Source: Halomonas sp. ML-15 (GTDB lineage: Bacteria > Pseudomonadota > Gammaproteobacteria > Pseudomonadales > Halomonadaceae). Taken from it: DNA of 64,000 nt. Numbering within the stretch: the first letter of the stretch is position 1; the number at the start of each line of letters is the position of its first letter. The DNA lies in contig NZ_JACXZT010000001.1 in assembly GCF_014779595.1 (NCBI RefSeq), positions 186,001 through 250,000 of the forward strand, read 5' to 3'. The notes beneath the pieces are model-generated. The model searched no databases. It was not told where the DNA came from and saw only the letters and a list, made by a program, of their open reading frames with translations. Both the position numbers and the translations under genes were made by a program. This document shows, one piece after another, positions 27,075 to 37,493 of this stretch.

Positions 27075-29405
27075 TCAGGCGGCCACCTCACGGAAGACAT
27101 CCCGCGCCGTCAACAGATGGATCAACGCATCGAGCAGGGACGCCGCCTGCCGGCTGCGTTTACTGCCCAGCAGTGTCAGCAACTGAGCGCGCACATCCAT
27201 CGCCCACTCGCCCTCGTCCTGAGCCAGATTGAGCGCTACGCAGGCCAAGCCGTAAGCAAGCTGCAAGCGCAGCTCGGCGTCGCCGGCGCCGAAACCGGCG
27301 TCGATCACGCCCTGCCAGGCCCGACGCGTCAAGCCAGGCATCTCCGCCAGCATCAGCTGCTGGGCAATCAACGACTGCGGCGGAGTATCGGATGCTAGTG
27401 ATGTCAGCCAGTAGCGGCATGCCAGTCGCTTACCGCTGTCGAGATCCACTGGTATCGCAGTCAACAGCGATAGCGGCGGCACCTCCAGGCCACTGCGGGC
27501 GGCATGGCTGACCGGCAGCTGATGCAGCGCCAGCGACAAGCGTCGCCCCTGATGGCGAATTGTCACCTCACTGTGTGGCGACGCCTGCGTCACCAGCGCA
27601 CCTACCGGGATCCGCTGGCCGTCGACCAGCACTCGCTGGTTCGGTTTGGTTGCAGCCAACCACGGCAGCTGCCAGGCGCTGAGCCAGCTCAGCGCATCTC
27701 CCGTCGGCAAGGAGGCCAGCACGTGGGCCTCAGGCCCCAGCTGCTGAGCGCTCCACTCGAACCGCTCGAGATCCCCCGCCGGAAGGCGTTGGGTCTGCCA
27801 GCCGCTGGCCAACAGCCGACCATCGGCGCTGGTCGCTCCACACGGCAGCCGCCAGTCGCAGCCGTTCACCCGCTGAGTGCCCCACAGCAGGGTCAATCCG
27901 TGACTGTCACCGGTCTCACGAGCCGCTGCCAGCTGAGCGGCATGCAGTCCATCCAGGGCGCCGCGCTGGCGCTCCAGGGGCTGGCACGCCAGCTGCCAGG
28001 CGCCCTCGACCAGCGCAAAGCCGGGCTGATGAGCGCGTAGCGCATCGAGCGCTGCCCGCAGTGCTCGGCCCTGGCCCAACAGCCCCCGCGACAGCGCCGT
28101 CAGGCGCTTCTGGCCACTCGCCGCCGGCTCGCGCAGCGCACTGAACTCGGGGGTAAACGGCGAATCTCCCTCGACCCGCAGCGCCTCGGCGACCAGCGCC
28201 GCCGCGTCGGCCAGGCTCAGGTCCTCCGGCACCTGCTGACCATGCGACTCATAGTGCAGCGACAGGCCGTGGCGAATCACGCTATCCAATAGCGGCCCCA
28301 GCCTTGCCGCCTCATCGCGCTTGGTCAGAATGCAGTCATCGAGGCGATTGTTGGCCGCCCGCGCCGCCTGACGATAGCTGACAATGACGTCCTCGAGCGT
28401 ATCGCCATGGCTGGCGGCGTTGAGCAACAGCAGCAGCCGCACTCGGCGACCGCTGGCGGAGAGCTGCTCGATCTGTTGCACCAGACGCCCGTCGCGCTGG
28501 CTCATGCCGACGGTATCGATGATCACCAGGCGTTTATCGGCAAGCCGCGCCAGGGTCTCGTCGAGCGGCGCGTCGGCGTCCTGTGCGTGCACCTCGACGC
28601 CCAGCAGGCGCGCATAGATACGCAGCTGCTCATGGGCGCCGATGCGATAGCTGTCGGTGGTCACCAGCGCCACACCGTCGCTGCCGTGACGCATCACGTA
28701 GCGCGCGGCGAGCTTTGCGGTCGTCGTCGTCTTGCCAACCCCGGTGGGGCCGACCAGGGCAATGACCCCGCCTTCATCGAGCAGCGCCGCTTCATCACGC
28801 GGTGCGCTGAGGCGTGCGCTGAGCTGACGTGCCAGCCAGGCGTCCTGGGCATCGCTGTCGGTGGCCGCATCCAGCTCGGCCGGCAGTTCGGCCAGCAGCT
28901 CAGCCGCCAGCCGCGGACCGACCCCGGCCGACCACAAGCGTTGATACAGCCGCGCCAGGGGGTCGCGATCGCCGTGCTGTTCGCGCTGCTGGCGCCCCAG
29001 CATGTCACGCATCTCCTGCATTTCACCGAGCAGGCGCTCGCTGAGCGCAGCAAAATCTGGCTGAGCGGGCGCTGTCGGCTCGGCGGCGGGACGAGTCTGC
29101 GGTTCGGCTTGACGCGGCGCTGCCGTGCGCGCCGCCGCCTGGCTGGCATAGGCCCGCGCCTGGCGCGACGCATCGGCGGGAGAGCGCAGCCCTGCCACTG
29201 GCTCACGGGAAGACGTCTCAGCGGAGGGCGACGGCGCCTCATTCGGCGAGGTCATCCGGCCATGGGCCTCGTCGGCCAGGGCAAGCACCTCAACGCCACC
29301 CTCGACGTCGCGGTTGGAGAGGATCAGCGCATCGTCGCCCAGGGCGGCGCGTACCTGGCGCATCGCCTCGCGGCTATTGACGCCGAGAAACCGTTGAACA
29401 CTCAT
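27075..29405 (-). CDS. flhF: FlhF, SRP-like GTPase with a long C-terminal extension
   Basis: 776 residues, against roughly 400-450 for usual FlhF. Residues 1-45 match the FlhF B-domain start, followed by an Ala/Pro-rich linker. The NG GTPase domain has GPTGVGKTTTTAKL (about 218-232), DSYRIGAHEQLRIYA, IIDTVGMSQRD, the G4 motif TKRD and GQQVPEDL, ending near residue 412. The last ~360 residues resemble nothing I know: they are Leu/Ala/Gln-rich, with several Trp. FlhF helps place flagella in polar species. The start at 29405 has GAGGA 7 nt upstream. Cotranscribed with flhA. Confidence 0.9.
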   Translation of the reverse strand: MSVQRFLGVNSREAMRQVRAALGDDALILSNRDVEGGVEVLALADEAHGRMTSPNEAPSPSAETSSREPVAGLRSPADASRQARAYASQAAARTAAPRQAEPQTRPAAEPTAPAQPDFAALSERLLGEMQEMRDMLGRQQREQHGDRDPLARLYQRLWSAGVGPRLAAELLAELPAELDAATDSDAQDAWLARQLSARLSAPRDEAALLDEGGVIALVGPTGVGKTTTTAKLAARYVMRHGSDGVALVTTDSYRIGAHEQLRIYARLLGVEVHAQDADAPLDETLARLADKRLVIIDTVGMSQRDGRLVQQIEQLSASGRRVRLLLLLNAASHGDTLEDVIVSYRQAARAANNRLDDCILTKRDEAARLGPLLDSVIRHGLSLHYESHGQQVPEDLSLADAAALVAEALRVEGDSPFTPEFSALREPAASGQKRLTALSRGLLGQGRALRAALDALRAHQPGFALVEGAWQLACQPLERQRGALDGLHAAQLAAARETGDSHGLTLLWGTQRVNGCDWRLPCGATSADGRLLASGWQTQRLPAGDLERFEWSAQQLGPEAHVLASLPTGDALSWLSAWQLPWLAATKPNQRVLVDGQRIPVGALVTQASPHSEVTIRHQGRRLSLALHQLPVSHAARSGLEVPPLSLLTAIPVDLDSGKRLACRYWLTSLASDTPPQSLIAQQLMLAEMPGLTRRAWQGVIDAGFGAGDAELRLQLAYGLACVALNLAQDEGEWAMDVRAQLLTLLGSKRSRQAASLLDALIHLLTARDVFREVAA

Positions 29406-29454
29406 CGCACAGTCCTCGCTTGCTGGCATTTAGTGACATGATCGAGCAGGCGGC

Positions 29455-31539
29455 TCATCCGCGGGCTCCCACCGTGCTGGTGACACGCAGGGTGCGATCG
29501 TCGGGAATCTCGGCCTGGGACAGCACCACCAGGTGGCGTAGGCGACGCCGCAGGAAGCGCGCCAGCACCGCGCGCAGGTTGTGCTGCACGACCAGCACCG
29601 GCGGCTCGCCGGCCATCTCCTGATGGCTCAGCGCCTGCTCGGTCTCGGCCATCAGGGTATCGGCCAGGCCGGGCTCCAGGGCCCCGCCGTTGTTCATCGC
29701 CTGCATAAGCACCTGCTCGAGGTTGGCATCCAGGCCGATCACGTGCAGCTCCTCGTCGCCGGGGAACCACTGCTGTGTAATCGAGCGACCCAGCGCCACC
29801 CGCACCACCTCAGTAAGGCTGGCGGCATCGCTCTGCGGACCGGCATGCTCGGCCAGGGTATCGAGAATGGTACGCATGTCGCGAATCGACACATCCTCGT
29901 CGAGCAGGTTCTGCAGCAGCCGCTGCAGGGTGGTGAGGGTGATCGCCTTGGGCACCACATCCTCGACCAGCGACTTATTGTCCTCGCCGAGCTTGTCGAG
30001 CAGCTGCTGCACCTCGCTGCGGCCAAGCATCTCGCTGGCGTGACGATGCAGCAGGTGATTGAGGTGGGTGGCGACCACGGTGCCGGCATCGACCACGGTA
30101 TAGCCATACACCTGGGCGTGCTCGCGTTGCGCGGTATCGATCCACACCGCCGGCAGGCCGAACGCCGGATCAGTGGTCGCGGTGCCCTCGACGTGACCCG
30201 ACACCTGGCCCGGATCGATGGCCAGCCACTTGCCCGGGAAGGCGTCGCCGCGTCCTACCTCGACACCCTTCAGCGAAATCACGTAAGTGTTGGGACCCAG
30301 CTCGAGGTTGTCGCGGATATGCACCACTGCCGGCAGGAAGCCGACGTCCTGGGCAAATTTCTTGCGCACGCTCTTGATGCGCCCCAGCAGCTCGCCCTGC
30401 TGGCGATGATCGACCAGCGGAATCAAGCGATGACCGACTTCCAGGCCCAGGGTATCGACGAGTTGCACATCGTCCCAACTGGCCTCCGGTGCCTCGGGTG
30501 GTGGTGGCGGTGCAGCGCTGATCTCCTGCTCGGCCAGCTCGGTCTCCTTACGCCGCATCAGCCACCAGGCCAGACCGCCCAGTAGCACAGTAAAGAACAG
30601 GAACACGAAGTTAGGCATCCCCGGCACCATACCCAGCATGCCCATCACACAGGCTGCCAGGATCAACACCTGGGGATTGACGAACAGCTGACTGATCATC
30701 TGCTGGCCGACATCTTCATCGGTAGTGACGCGGGATACCGTCACACCTGCCGCAGTGGAGATCACCAGTGCCGGGATCTGCGCCACCAGGCCATCGCCAA
30801 TGGTCATCAAGGTATAGGTACGCGCAGCGCTACCGAAATCCATGCCGTGCTGGAGCATGCCGATCAGCAGGCCACCGATGATATTGACCACCATGATCAC
30901 CAGGCCGGCCATGGCGTCGCCGCGCACGAACTTGCTGGCACCGTCCATGGAGCCGTAGAAATCGGCCTCCTGAGCCACCTCGGCGCGCCGCTTGCGGGCG
31001 TCGTCTTCGCCGATCAGACCGGCGTTGAGGTCGGCGTCGATGGCCATCTGCTTGCCGGGCATGGCATCCAGCATAAAGCGAGCGCCGACTTCGGCAATCC
31101 GCCCGGCCCCCTTGGTGATGACCATGAAGTTGATGATCACCAGGATCAGGAACACCACCAGGCCAACCGCGAAGTTGCCGCCGACCAGAAACTGGCCGAA
31201 CGCCTCGATCACCTTGCCCGCCGAGTCTCCACCGCTATGCCCTTCCATCAGAATCACGCGGGTCGAAGCCACGTTCAGCGACAGCCGCAGCAGGGTGGTG
31301 AACAGCAGAATCGCCGGGAAAGCGGCGAAGTCGAGCGGCTTCTGGGTAAACATGCTGACCAGCAGCACCATCACCGCTAGCGCGATATTGAAGGTGAAGA
31401 ACATGTCCAGTGCGAATGGCGGCAGCGGCAGGATCATCATCGACAGGATCATGAGGATCAGGATCGGGCCGGCCAGCAGTTTCATGTGCACGTCGCCCAT
31501 CCAGTCGCGACGGCCCAGCAGATCAGTCAGCGCTCTCAT
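29455..31539 (-). CDS. flhA: FlhA, flagellar type III export gate
   Basis: 694 residues, normal length. The N-terminal half has about eight membrane helices with the signature LLRLSLNVASTR and the conserved FHIPEP-region counterpart GDAMAGLVIMVVNIIGG. The C-terminal half is the cytosolic docking ring for chaperone-substrate complexes. GAGGAG lies upstream and ATG overlaps the flhB stop by four bases. Confidence 0.97.
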   Translation of the reverse strand: MRALTDLLGRRDWMGDVHMKLLAGPILILMILSMMILPLPPFALDMFFTFNIALAVMVLLVSMFTQKPLDFAAFPAILLFTTLLRLSLNVASTRVILMEGHSGGDSAGKVIEAFGQFLVGGNFAVGLVVFLILVIINFMVITKGAGRIAEVGARFMLDAMPGKQMAIDADLNAGLIGEDDARKRRAEVAQEADFYGSMDGASKFVRGDAMAGLVIMVVNIIGGLLIGMLQHGMDFGSAARTYTLMTIGDGLVAQIPALVISTAAGVTVSRVTTDEDVGQQMISQLFVNPQVLILAACVMGMLGMVPGMPNFVFLFFTVLLGGLAWWLMRRKETELAEQEISAAPPPPPEAPEASWDDVQLVDTLGLEVGHRLIPLVDHRQQGELLGRIKSVRKKFAQDVGFLPAVVHIRDNLELGPNTYVISLKGVEVGRGDAFPGKWLAIDPGQVSGHVEGTATTDPAFGLPAVWIDTAQREHAQVYGYTVVDAGTVVATHLNHLLHRHASEMLGRSEVQQLLDKLGEDNKSLVEDVVPKAITLTTLQRLLQNLLDEDVSIRDMRTILDTLAEHAGPQSDAASLTEVVRVALGRSITQQWFPGDEELHVIGLDANLEQVLMQAMNNGGALEPGLADTLMAETEQALSHQEMAGEPPVLVVQHNLRAVLARFLRRRLRHLVVLSQAEIPDDRTLRVTSTVGARG

Positions 31540-32720
31540 CGAGGCTCCTCGGTAACATCATTCTCTCCAGATGCCGCGCCATTCGGCGCCTTGGCATCGA
31601 GTTCAGCCGGGACCGGCAGGTCACTGGGCGTATCTGGCATTTCCTCCACCCCGTCATGGGCACGCTTGAGGCGGAACGCCCAGGCCAGGACCTCTGCCAC
31701 CGCGGTATACAGCTCAGCCGGAATCTCACGGTCGAGATCGACATGGTGATAGAGCGCCCTTGCCAGCGGCGGCGCCTCCAGCAGCGGCACCCCGTGCTCC
31801 TCGCCTAGCTCGCGGATTCTGCCGGCCACCGCATCGGCCCCCTTGGCCACCACCCGCGGCGCCGACATCAGCCCATCGTCGTAGCTCAGCGCCACCGCGT
31901 AATGGGTCGGGTTGGTGACGATCACGTCTGCCTCGGGCACCTTGCTCATCATGCGGTTGCGCGCCATCGACTGCTGCTGGGAGCGGATCCGCGCCTTGAG
32001 ATGCGGGTCACCCTCGGTCTCCTTGTGCTCGCGCTTGACCTCCTCCTTGCTCATGCGCAGCTTCTTGGCATGGCTCCAGAGCTGGTACGGCACGTCGATC
32101 AGGATCACCACCACCAGTGCCAGGATAGCCAGCCCACAGGCCAGCGCCGCCAACTGCATGGCACTGGCCAGGGCCTGCTGGATCGGCTGATCCATCAGGC
32201 TCAAGTATCTGCCGCGGTTGGTGTAGAGAAAGGTCAACGCCACACCGCCCACCAGCGCCGACTTGGCGATCGCCTTGAGCAGCTCGATCACCGCCTGCAC
32301 GCCGAACATCCGCTTGAGGCCCTTGAGCGGGTTGAGCTTTGACAACTGCGGCTTGAGCGACTTGGCCGAAATCAACCAACCGCCGAGTAGCGCCGGGGCC
32401 ACCAGCGCCACCAGCATCAGCAGCAGGAATAGCGGCAGCATTGTCAGCAGCGTGTGCTGGCCGATATTGAATATGTGCGTCAACATCGGCATTACCTCGA
32501 AGGCGTGCCGACGCTCGAACAGAAACGCCTGCTCCATGGCCAGCCCCAGCTGGTCATAGAGCATCGCCCCCATGGTATAGAGGCCGATCACGCCGCCCAG
32601 CAGCAGCATGAAGGTGGTCAACTCACGGGAACGCGCGACCTGACCATCATCGCGCGCCTTCTGCAGGCGTCGCGGCGTGGCTTCTTCGGTCTTTTCCTGA
32701 TCGCTGTTCTGGTCGGCCAT
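31536..32720 (-). CDS. flhB: FlhB, flagellar export switch protein
   Basis: 394 residues. The N-terminus ADQNSDQEKTEEATPRRLQKARDDGQVARS is typical. Four membrane segments are followed by a cytoplasmic domain with the autocleavage motif NPTH in IVTNPTHYAVAL. Cleavage there switches export from hook to filament proteins, in concert with FliK. A C-terminal acidic/Pro tail extends past the family core. The second, FlhB-tail-only homologue is at 51487-51771. Confidence 0.97.
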   Translation of the reverse strand: MADQNSDQEKTEEATPRRLQKARDDGQVARSRELTTFMLLLGGVIGLYTMGAMLYDQLGLAMEQAFLFERRHAFEVMPMLTHIFNIGQHTLLTMLPLFLLLMLVALVAPALLGGWLISAKSLKPQLSKLNPLKGLKRMFGVQAVIELLKAIAKSALVGGVALTFLYTNRGRYLSLMDQPIQQALASAMQLAALACGLAILALVVVILIDVPYQLWSHAKKLRMSKEEVKREHKETEGDPHLKARIRSQQQSMARNRMMSKVPEADVIVTNPTHYAVALSYDDGLMSAPRVVAKGADAVAGRIRELGEEHGVPLLEAPPLARALYHHVDLDREIPAELYTAVAEVLAWAFRLKRAHDGVEEMPDTPSDLPVPAELDAKAPNGAASGENDVTEEPR

Positions 32721-32875
32721 GGCGCGTAGGCGTCTTCACGAAGCTGAGGGGTGGACGCTGGCCATTGTCGAGAAAGAGAGGCAAGGGTGATACGCCAAAA
32801 AGCGCGGCGAATCGTGGCTTTATTCACGACTACCGCGCTGCGGGCGCTATCTGGGGGAGAGTATCTACTGCCGGC

Positions 32876-33565
32876 CTAGAAGCCGAGGTCGTCTAGCAGG
32901 TCGTCGACCTGGTCCTGGGAACTGACCACGTCGGCACCTTCCGGCTTGATCTGCGGTCCGTTGAGCAATGACTCCTCGCGCTTCTTGGCATCGGCTTGCC
33001 ACTGACCATCGGCGCGGCGCTGGAGCTTCTCGCGCTCTTCGCCTGCGGGCACGCTATCGAGCAGCACCTGCACCAGCTGATGCTCGATCTCACGGATCAT
33101 CTCCATCATCTTCTTGATGACCTGGCCCGTCAGATCCTGGAAATCCTGTGCCATCATGATTTCCATCAACTCAGCATTGGTGGCCTGAGTCTGGGCCGGC
33201 ACCTTGCCGAGATAGGCGCGGGTATCCTGGACCAGTGCCTTGGCCTCGTCGAGCTCCATGGGATTCTCGAACCAGGCCTGCCACTGCTTGTCGAGCGCCT
33301 CGGCCTGTTCGCCCATCGCATCCTGAATTGGCTGAGCGCGGTCAATCGCATTGAGCGCCCGTTCGGCGGCCTGCTCGGTCATCGACGCCACATAGCTCAG
33401 ACGGTCGCGAGCGTCGGGAATTGCCTCCGCAGCACGCTCGATCTCCTTCTCCAAGCCCAGCTCGCGCATGCTTTCGCGCAGCATTCGGGTCAGGTGGCCG
33501 ATGCGCTGAACCAGATCATCGCTGCCGGCCGCCCCCTGGGCAGACGCACGCTGTGCATCGCTCAT
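32876..33565 (-). CDS. cheZ: CheZ, CheY-P phosphatase
   Basis: 229 residues, largely helical. The catalytic region is MAQDFQDLTGQVIKKMMEMI with the conserved DFQDLTGQ, and the CheY-binding tail is DQVDDLLDDLGF at the very C-terminus. AGGAG lies 9 nt before ATG 33565; the frame is open further upstream, but that part is not CheZ-like. Follows cheY, as in enterics. Confidence 0.96.
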   Translation of the reverse strand: MSDAQRASAQGAAGSDDLVQRIGHLTRMLRESMRELGLEKEIERAAEAIPDARDRLSYVASMTEQAAERALNAIDRAQPIQDAMGEQAEALDKQWQAWFENPMELDEAKALVQDTRAYLGKVPAQTQATNAELMEIMMAQDFQDLTGQVIKKMMEMIREIEHQLVQVLLDSVPAGEEREKLQRRADGQWQADAKKREESLLNGPQIKPEGADVVSSQDQVDDLLDDLGF

Positions 33566-33620
33566 AATCGTTTTCTCCTTGAGGCCGGCTAATGGCCCAC
33601 GGTGAGTGAATTCACCCCGC

Positions 33621-34010
33621 TCACATACCCAGCTTTTCGAAGATCTTGTTGAGCTTCTCTTCAAGGGTCGCGGCAGTGAACGGCTTGACGACATAGCCGT
33701 TGGCGCCGGCCTGAGCGGCGGCAATGATATTTTCCTTCTTGGCCTCGGCGGTCACCATCAATACCGGCAGGTCCTTGAGGGCATCATCGGCGCGGATCTG
33801 CTTGAGCATCTCCAGACCATCGAGGTTGGGCATGTTCCAGTCCGAGACCACGAACTCGAAATTGCCGCTGCGCAGCTTCGACAGCCCGTCCTGACCGTCT
33901 TCGGCCTCTTCCACGTTGGTGAATCCCAGCTCCTTGAGCAGGCTACGTACGATCCGACGCATGGTCGGAAAATCGTCCACCACCAGAATACTCATGTTCT
34001 TGTCGGCCAT
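33621..34010 (-). CDS. cheY: CheY, chemotaxis response regulator
   Basis: 129-residue single receiver domain with all key residues: the acidic pair at 12-13, phosphoacceptor Asp57 (SDWNMP), Thr87 and Lys109. Phospho-CheY binds the flagellar switch and changes rotation. Lies between an mcp and cheZ. Confidence 0.97.
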   Translation of the reverse strand: MADKNMSILVVDDFPTMRRIVRSLLKELGFTNVEEAEDGQDGLSKLRSGNFEFVVSDWNMPNLDGLEMLKQIRADDALKDLPVLMVTAEAKKENIIAAAQAGANGYVVKPFTAATLEEKLNKIFEKLGM

Positions 34011-34043
34011 TGGTCTTCCTCGTTACGTCATGGCGGTCAATCA

Positions 34044-34062
34044 GGGCCGGCGGCGCCGGCCC
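34044..34062. other. G+C-rich hairpin between mcp and cheY
   Basis: An 8-bp perfect stem (gggccggc with gccggccc, 3-nt loop) is followed toward the mcp stop by a second stem, gcgtcg-ttag-cgacgc. Neither has a T-run, so partial attenuation or mRNA stabilisation is more likely than full termination. Confidence 0.45.
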
Positions 34063-34092
34063 GCTTAGGTCATTGCGTCGTTAGCGACGCGA

Positions 34093-35799
34093 TCAGAACT
34101 CTTCCCAGTCGTCTTCGGTCACGGCTTCGCGGCGCGAGCGCTTGGCTGGCTCAGGCGCCTTGGACGACGGTTGCGCCAGTCGGGCAGGCGTCTCACGGTC
34201 GGCGTCACGCTCACCCACAGGCAGCGCCTGGTGCTGAGCGCCGCCCTGGATGCGGAACACCGCCACCGCCTGCTCGAGACGATTGGCCTGGTCTTCAAGC
34301 GATACCGCCGCTGCCGCCGCCTGCTGCACCAGCGCAGCGTTCTGCTGGGTCACCTCATCCATCTGACTGACGGCCTGGCTGACCTGCTCGATACCGTCAC
34401 TCTGCTCCTGAGAGGCCGCCGAAATCTCATCCATGATATCGGTGACGCGTTTGACCGCGGCCACCACCTCCTGCATGGTCTCGCCGGCCTGCTCGACCAG
34501 CGTCGACCCCTCCTGCACCTGGGATACCGAGCTCTCGATCAGCCCCTTGATCTCCTTGGCGGCATCGGCACTGCGCCCGGCCAGGTTGCGCACCTCACCA
34601 GCCACCACGGCAAAGCCACGGCCCTGCTCGCCGGCCCGCGCCGCCTCCACCGAGGCGTTGAGCGCCAGAATATTGGTCTGGAAAGCGATCGAGTCGATCA
34701 CCCCGGTGATATCGGCGATCTTCTTGGAACTGCCGGAGATACCATGCATGGTGGTGATGACACGATCAACCACCTCGCCGCCGCGGCCGGCTGTGCTCGA
34801 GGCCTCGAACGCCAGCCCGCTGGCCTGACGGGCGTTGTCGGCATTCTGCTTCACCGTCGCGGTCAACTCTTCCATGCTGGTGGCGGTCTCCTCGAGGGAA
34901 GCGGCCTGCTGCTCCGTACGCGAGGAGAGGTCGGCGTTACCGCCAGCGATCTCGCGAGTGCCGACATGGATCGAATTGCTGCTCTGGCGCACGTCGCCGA
35001 CGATGCGCATCAGACTCTGCTGCATATTGCGCATCGCGTTGAACAGCTGGCCGATCTCATTGCGGCCCTTGACCTGAATCTCCTCGGAGAGGTCCGCCTC
35101 GGCAATCCGCTCCAGGCTCTCCACCGCCCGTCCCAACGGTTTGACCAGCAGCGCCCGCAGCACCACGAACAGCACCATGACCAGCAGCGCCACCAGCACC
35201 AGCATGGCGATCTCGAACCAGGCAAATAGCTGGGACTGACTGTCATAGGACTCACGCTGCTCCGCGATGCGCTGGTCAGCATGCGTCACAAACGCTTCGG
35301 ACGCCTCGGCCAGTTGGGCACCGGGCGCTTCCATATCCGCCCTTACCTGGGCAAAGCCACTGGTATCCATCTGGTCCAGGCTCTCGACCTGCTCTGTGGC
35401 CATTACCAGCAGCGTCTCGAAATGGGTAATGACAGGCGCGGCCAGGGTCTCTCCCTCAGGGCTCTTAGGCGCGTCGATAAAATTCTGGAGCCGTACCTGA
35501 GCGCGCGCCAGGAACTCTTCGGCGGTCTCGCCCGCCTCGCGAGCGTCCCCCATACGGCCAACCATCATATGCCCCAGACCCGCCTCCAGGTTGACCCGCC
35601 CCTGGTTAAGCAACGCCTCGGCGCGGTTGAACTCGTTGAGCTGATGATCGCTGACCAGTGTTTGCAGATCGATGGTCTGGTTGGCGCTGCGCGATTCCAG
35701 CGTACTCAGCACCAGCAGCGCACCGAACATCACGATAAAGGCGGCCAGTACCACGTTTACCAGCAGGCTGATCTTGAGGTTGCGCAATAATCCCATCAT
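34093..35799 (-). CDS. Methyl-accepting chemotaxis protein, Tar/Tsr type
   Basis: 568 residues: membrane helix at about 10-31, a periplasmic four-helix-bundle-like sensor domain, a second membrane helix near 190-215, HAMP, and the signalling domain with the highly conserved tip [23 protein letters not shown]. The C-terminus ends DWEEF, a pentapeptide of the NWETF type that docks CheR/CheB. The ligand cannot be deduced. Two ATGs are adjacent at the start. It lies between cheB and cheY. Confidence 0.93.
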   Translation of the reverse strand: MMGLLRNLKISLLVNVVLAAFIVMFGALLVLSTLESRSANQTIDLQTLVSDHQLNEFNRAEALLNQGRVNLEAGLGHMMVGRMGDAREAGETAEEFLARAQVRLQNFIDAPKSPEGETLAAPVITHFETLLVMATEQVESLDQMDTSGFAQVRADMEAPGAQLAEASEAFVTHADQRIAEQRESYDSQSQLFAWFEIAMLVLVALLVMVLFVVLRALLVKPLGRAVESLERIAEADLSEEIQVKGRNEIGQLFNAMRNMQQSLMRIVGDVRQSSNSIHVGTREIAGGNADLSSRTEQQAASLEETATSMEELTATVKQNADNARQASGLAFEASSTAGRGGEVVDRVITTMHGISGSSKKIADITGVIDSIAFQTNILALNASVEAARAGEQGRGFAVVAGEVRNLAGRSADAAKEIKGLIESSVSQVQEGSTLVEQAGETMQEVVAAVKRVTDIMDEISAASQEQSDGIEQVSQAVSQMDEVTQQNAALVQQAAAAAVSLEDQANRLEQAVAVFRIQGGAQHQALPVGERDADRETPARLAQPSSKAPEPAKRSRREAVTEDDWEEF

Positions 35800-35886
35800 C
35801 CCGGCGTTTCCTTAATGGTATTTTTTATGCCAATCCGGCCGCTAAGCGACAGACTGGCGTTGTTCTCATGGGTGGGGCGTACCACC

Positions 35887-36948
35887 CTATACGCGCTGGG
35901 CACGGCCCGACGCTGCCACTAGCGCCATCAGGCGCGGGGCAACGTCATCGAGGCTGACCACCTCGGCGGCACCGCCCAGGGCAATCGCCTCGCGAGGCAT
36001 GCCAAACACCACGCAGCTCGCTTCGTCCTGGGCCAGGGTCACTGCGCCGGCCTGCCGCATGGTCAACAGGCCCTTGGCGCCGTCCTTGCCCATCCCCGTG
36101 AGCAGCACGCCGATGGCGTTGCGACCCGCCTGCTTGGCCGCCGAATCGAACAGCACATCCACCGACGGCCGATGGCGATTGACCGGCGGTCCATCGTTGA
36201 GCCGCACTACATAATTCGCGCCGCTGCGCGCCAGCTCGAGATGCTGATCACCGGGGGCGATATAGGCATGCCCAGGCAGCACCCGCTCGCCCTCCTGGGC
36301 CTCCTTGACGGTGATCCGACACAGCTTGTCGAGACGCTCGGCAAACGACCGAGTAAACCCCCCGGGCATGTGCTGAGTGATCAGAATCGCCGGACTGTTG
36401 GCGGGCAGCGGTTCCAGCACATGCCGAATCGCCTCAGTACCACCGGTTGAGGCGCCAATGATCAGCAGCTTCTCACTGCTGATCAGAGGCGCCTTGAGCG
36501 CCTTGGGCGCCGGACTGTCACTGCGTCGCGCCTGACGCGGCCGTGAGCGTGCCGCCGCACGTATCTTGTCGGCGATCAGCTCGGCGTAATCGAGCATCCC
36601 ACTGCGAATCCCCAGAGCCGGCTTGGCCAGGAAGTCCACCGCACCAAGCTCCAGCGCGCGTAGCGTCACTTCCGAGCCGGCCTGGGTCAGCGACGAGACC
36701 ATCAGTACCGGCATCGGCCGCAGCCGCATCAGCCGCTCGAGAAAATCGAGACCATCCATGCGCGGCATCTCGACATCCAGGGTCAACACATCAGGGTTGT
36801 GCTGCTTGATCAGATCGCGTGCGGCGAGCGGGTCAGGTGCTACCGCGACCACTTCCATATCGTCATGGCTATTGACGATTTCGCTGAGCAGATCACGAAT
36901 CAACGCAGAATCATCGACACATAGCACCTTGATCTTGGCTGCACTCAA
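35887..36948 (-). CDS. cheB: CheB, chemoreceptor methylesterase
   Basis: 353 residues: receiver domain with phosphoacceptor Asp58 ([12 protein letters not shown]), then the methylesterase with catalytic Ser in GASTGGTEA, His in TQHMPGGF and Asp in [10 protein letters not shown] place the start at TTG 36948, because AAGGAGG ends 6 nt upstream and the product [13 protein letters not shown] matches the usual CheB N-terminus. An ATG at 36972 has no ribosome site and would put the Shine-Dalgarno inside the gene. A sigma-28 promoter lies about 60 nt upstream. Confidence 0.95.
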   Translation of the reverse strand: MSAAKIKVLCVDDSALIRDLLSEIVNSHDDMEVVAVAPDPLAARDLIKQHNPDVLTLDVEMPRMDGLDFLERLMRLRPMPVLMVSSLTQAGSEVTLRALELGAVDFLAKPALGIRSGMLDYAELIADKIRAAARSRPRQARRSDSPAPKALKAPLISSEKLLIIGASTGGTEAIRHVLEPLPANSPAILITQHMPGGFTRSFAERLDKLCRITVKEAQEGERVLPGHAYIAPGDQHLELARSGANYVVRLNDGPPVNRHRPSVDVLFDSAAKQAGRNAIGVLLTGMGKDGAKGLLTMRQAGAVTLAQDEASCVVFGMPREAIALGGAAEVVSLDDVAPRLMALVAASGRAQRV

Positions 36949-37008
36949 GGCAGACCTCCTTAACAACAACAAGCCGCGGCCACACCTCGTGAGGCACCAT
37001 GACTCGAG

Positions 37009-37035
37009 ATATCGGCGCGTGTCAGGAAGACTTTA
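37009..37035 (-). promoter_or_regulatory. Sigma-28 (FliA) promoter for cheB
   Basis: On the minus strand: TAAA, 15 nt, GCCGATAT. This is one mismatch from the TAAA-N15-GCCGATAA consensus. The -10 element ends about 60 nt before the TTG start of cheB. Confidence 0.85.
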
Positions 37036-37350
37036 GGCGTTTGCGGAAAATCCGTATGGAAAGTGCGGGGTGAGGAGCCCATTCTGCCCCTAGCGTCCAG
37101 GACGAGATGGCCCGCGCCGATGTAAGCATGCGGATTGGGTCTCTACGCCATGGCTTGCGCTGCTTGCTGGTACGGCGCACCCGCCAGGACTGGACCCGAT
37201 ACGGATGCGCAAGCGAGTGCTTGCTATTAATGCATATGAGTCATAGGCGAACGACACATGAGCCGAATGGGGAATAGACTCCACGGCTATCAATCGGTTT
37301 GATGATATGGATAGCGACAGCCATTTCATCACCCTCTCGTTCGGACCCTC

Positions 37351-37392
37351 AACGAATGATAAATATTATCTTGAGTATAATGATCATTCGTT
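37351..37392. promoter_or_regulatory. Palindromic A+T-rich site with embedded TATAAT
   Basis: 10-bp exact arms (aacgaatgat and atcattcgtt) enclose 22 bases of nearly pure A/T. A perfect -10 hexamer TATAAT sits at 37376-37381. No good -35 is visible, so this may be an activator- or repressor-controlled promoter, or a dimeric regulator site. Confidence 0.5.
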
Positions 37393-37493
37393 CTTAGAGG
37401 GCCAGCACCAGTCTTACGCACGGCTGCAGCACGCTGCGGCAGAGGACTAAACGTGAGGATAAAGAAATTCTTTTACCACGCCGGAGGTAGTGC

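Noticed and set aside
37090-37332. 80-codon leftward frame in the A+T-rich island
   Set aside because: No ribosome site or recognisable family; composition is like non-coding DNA.
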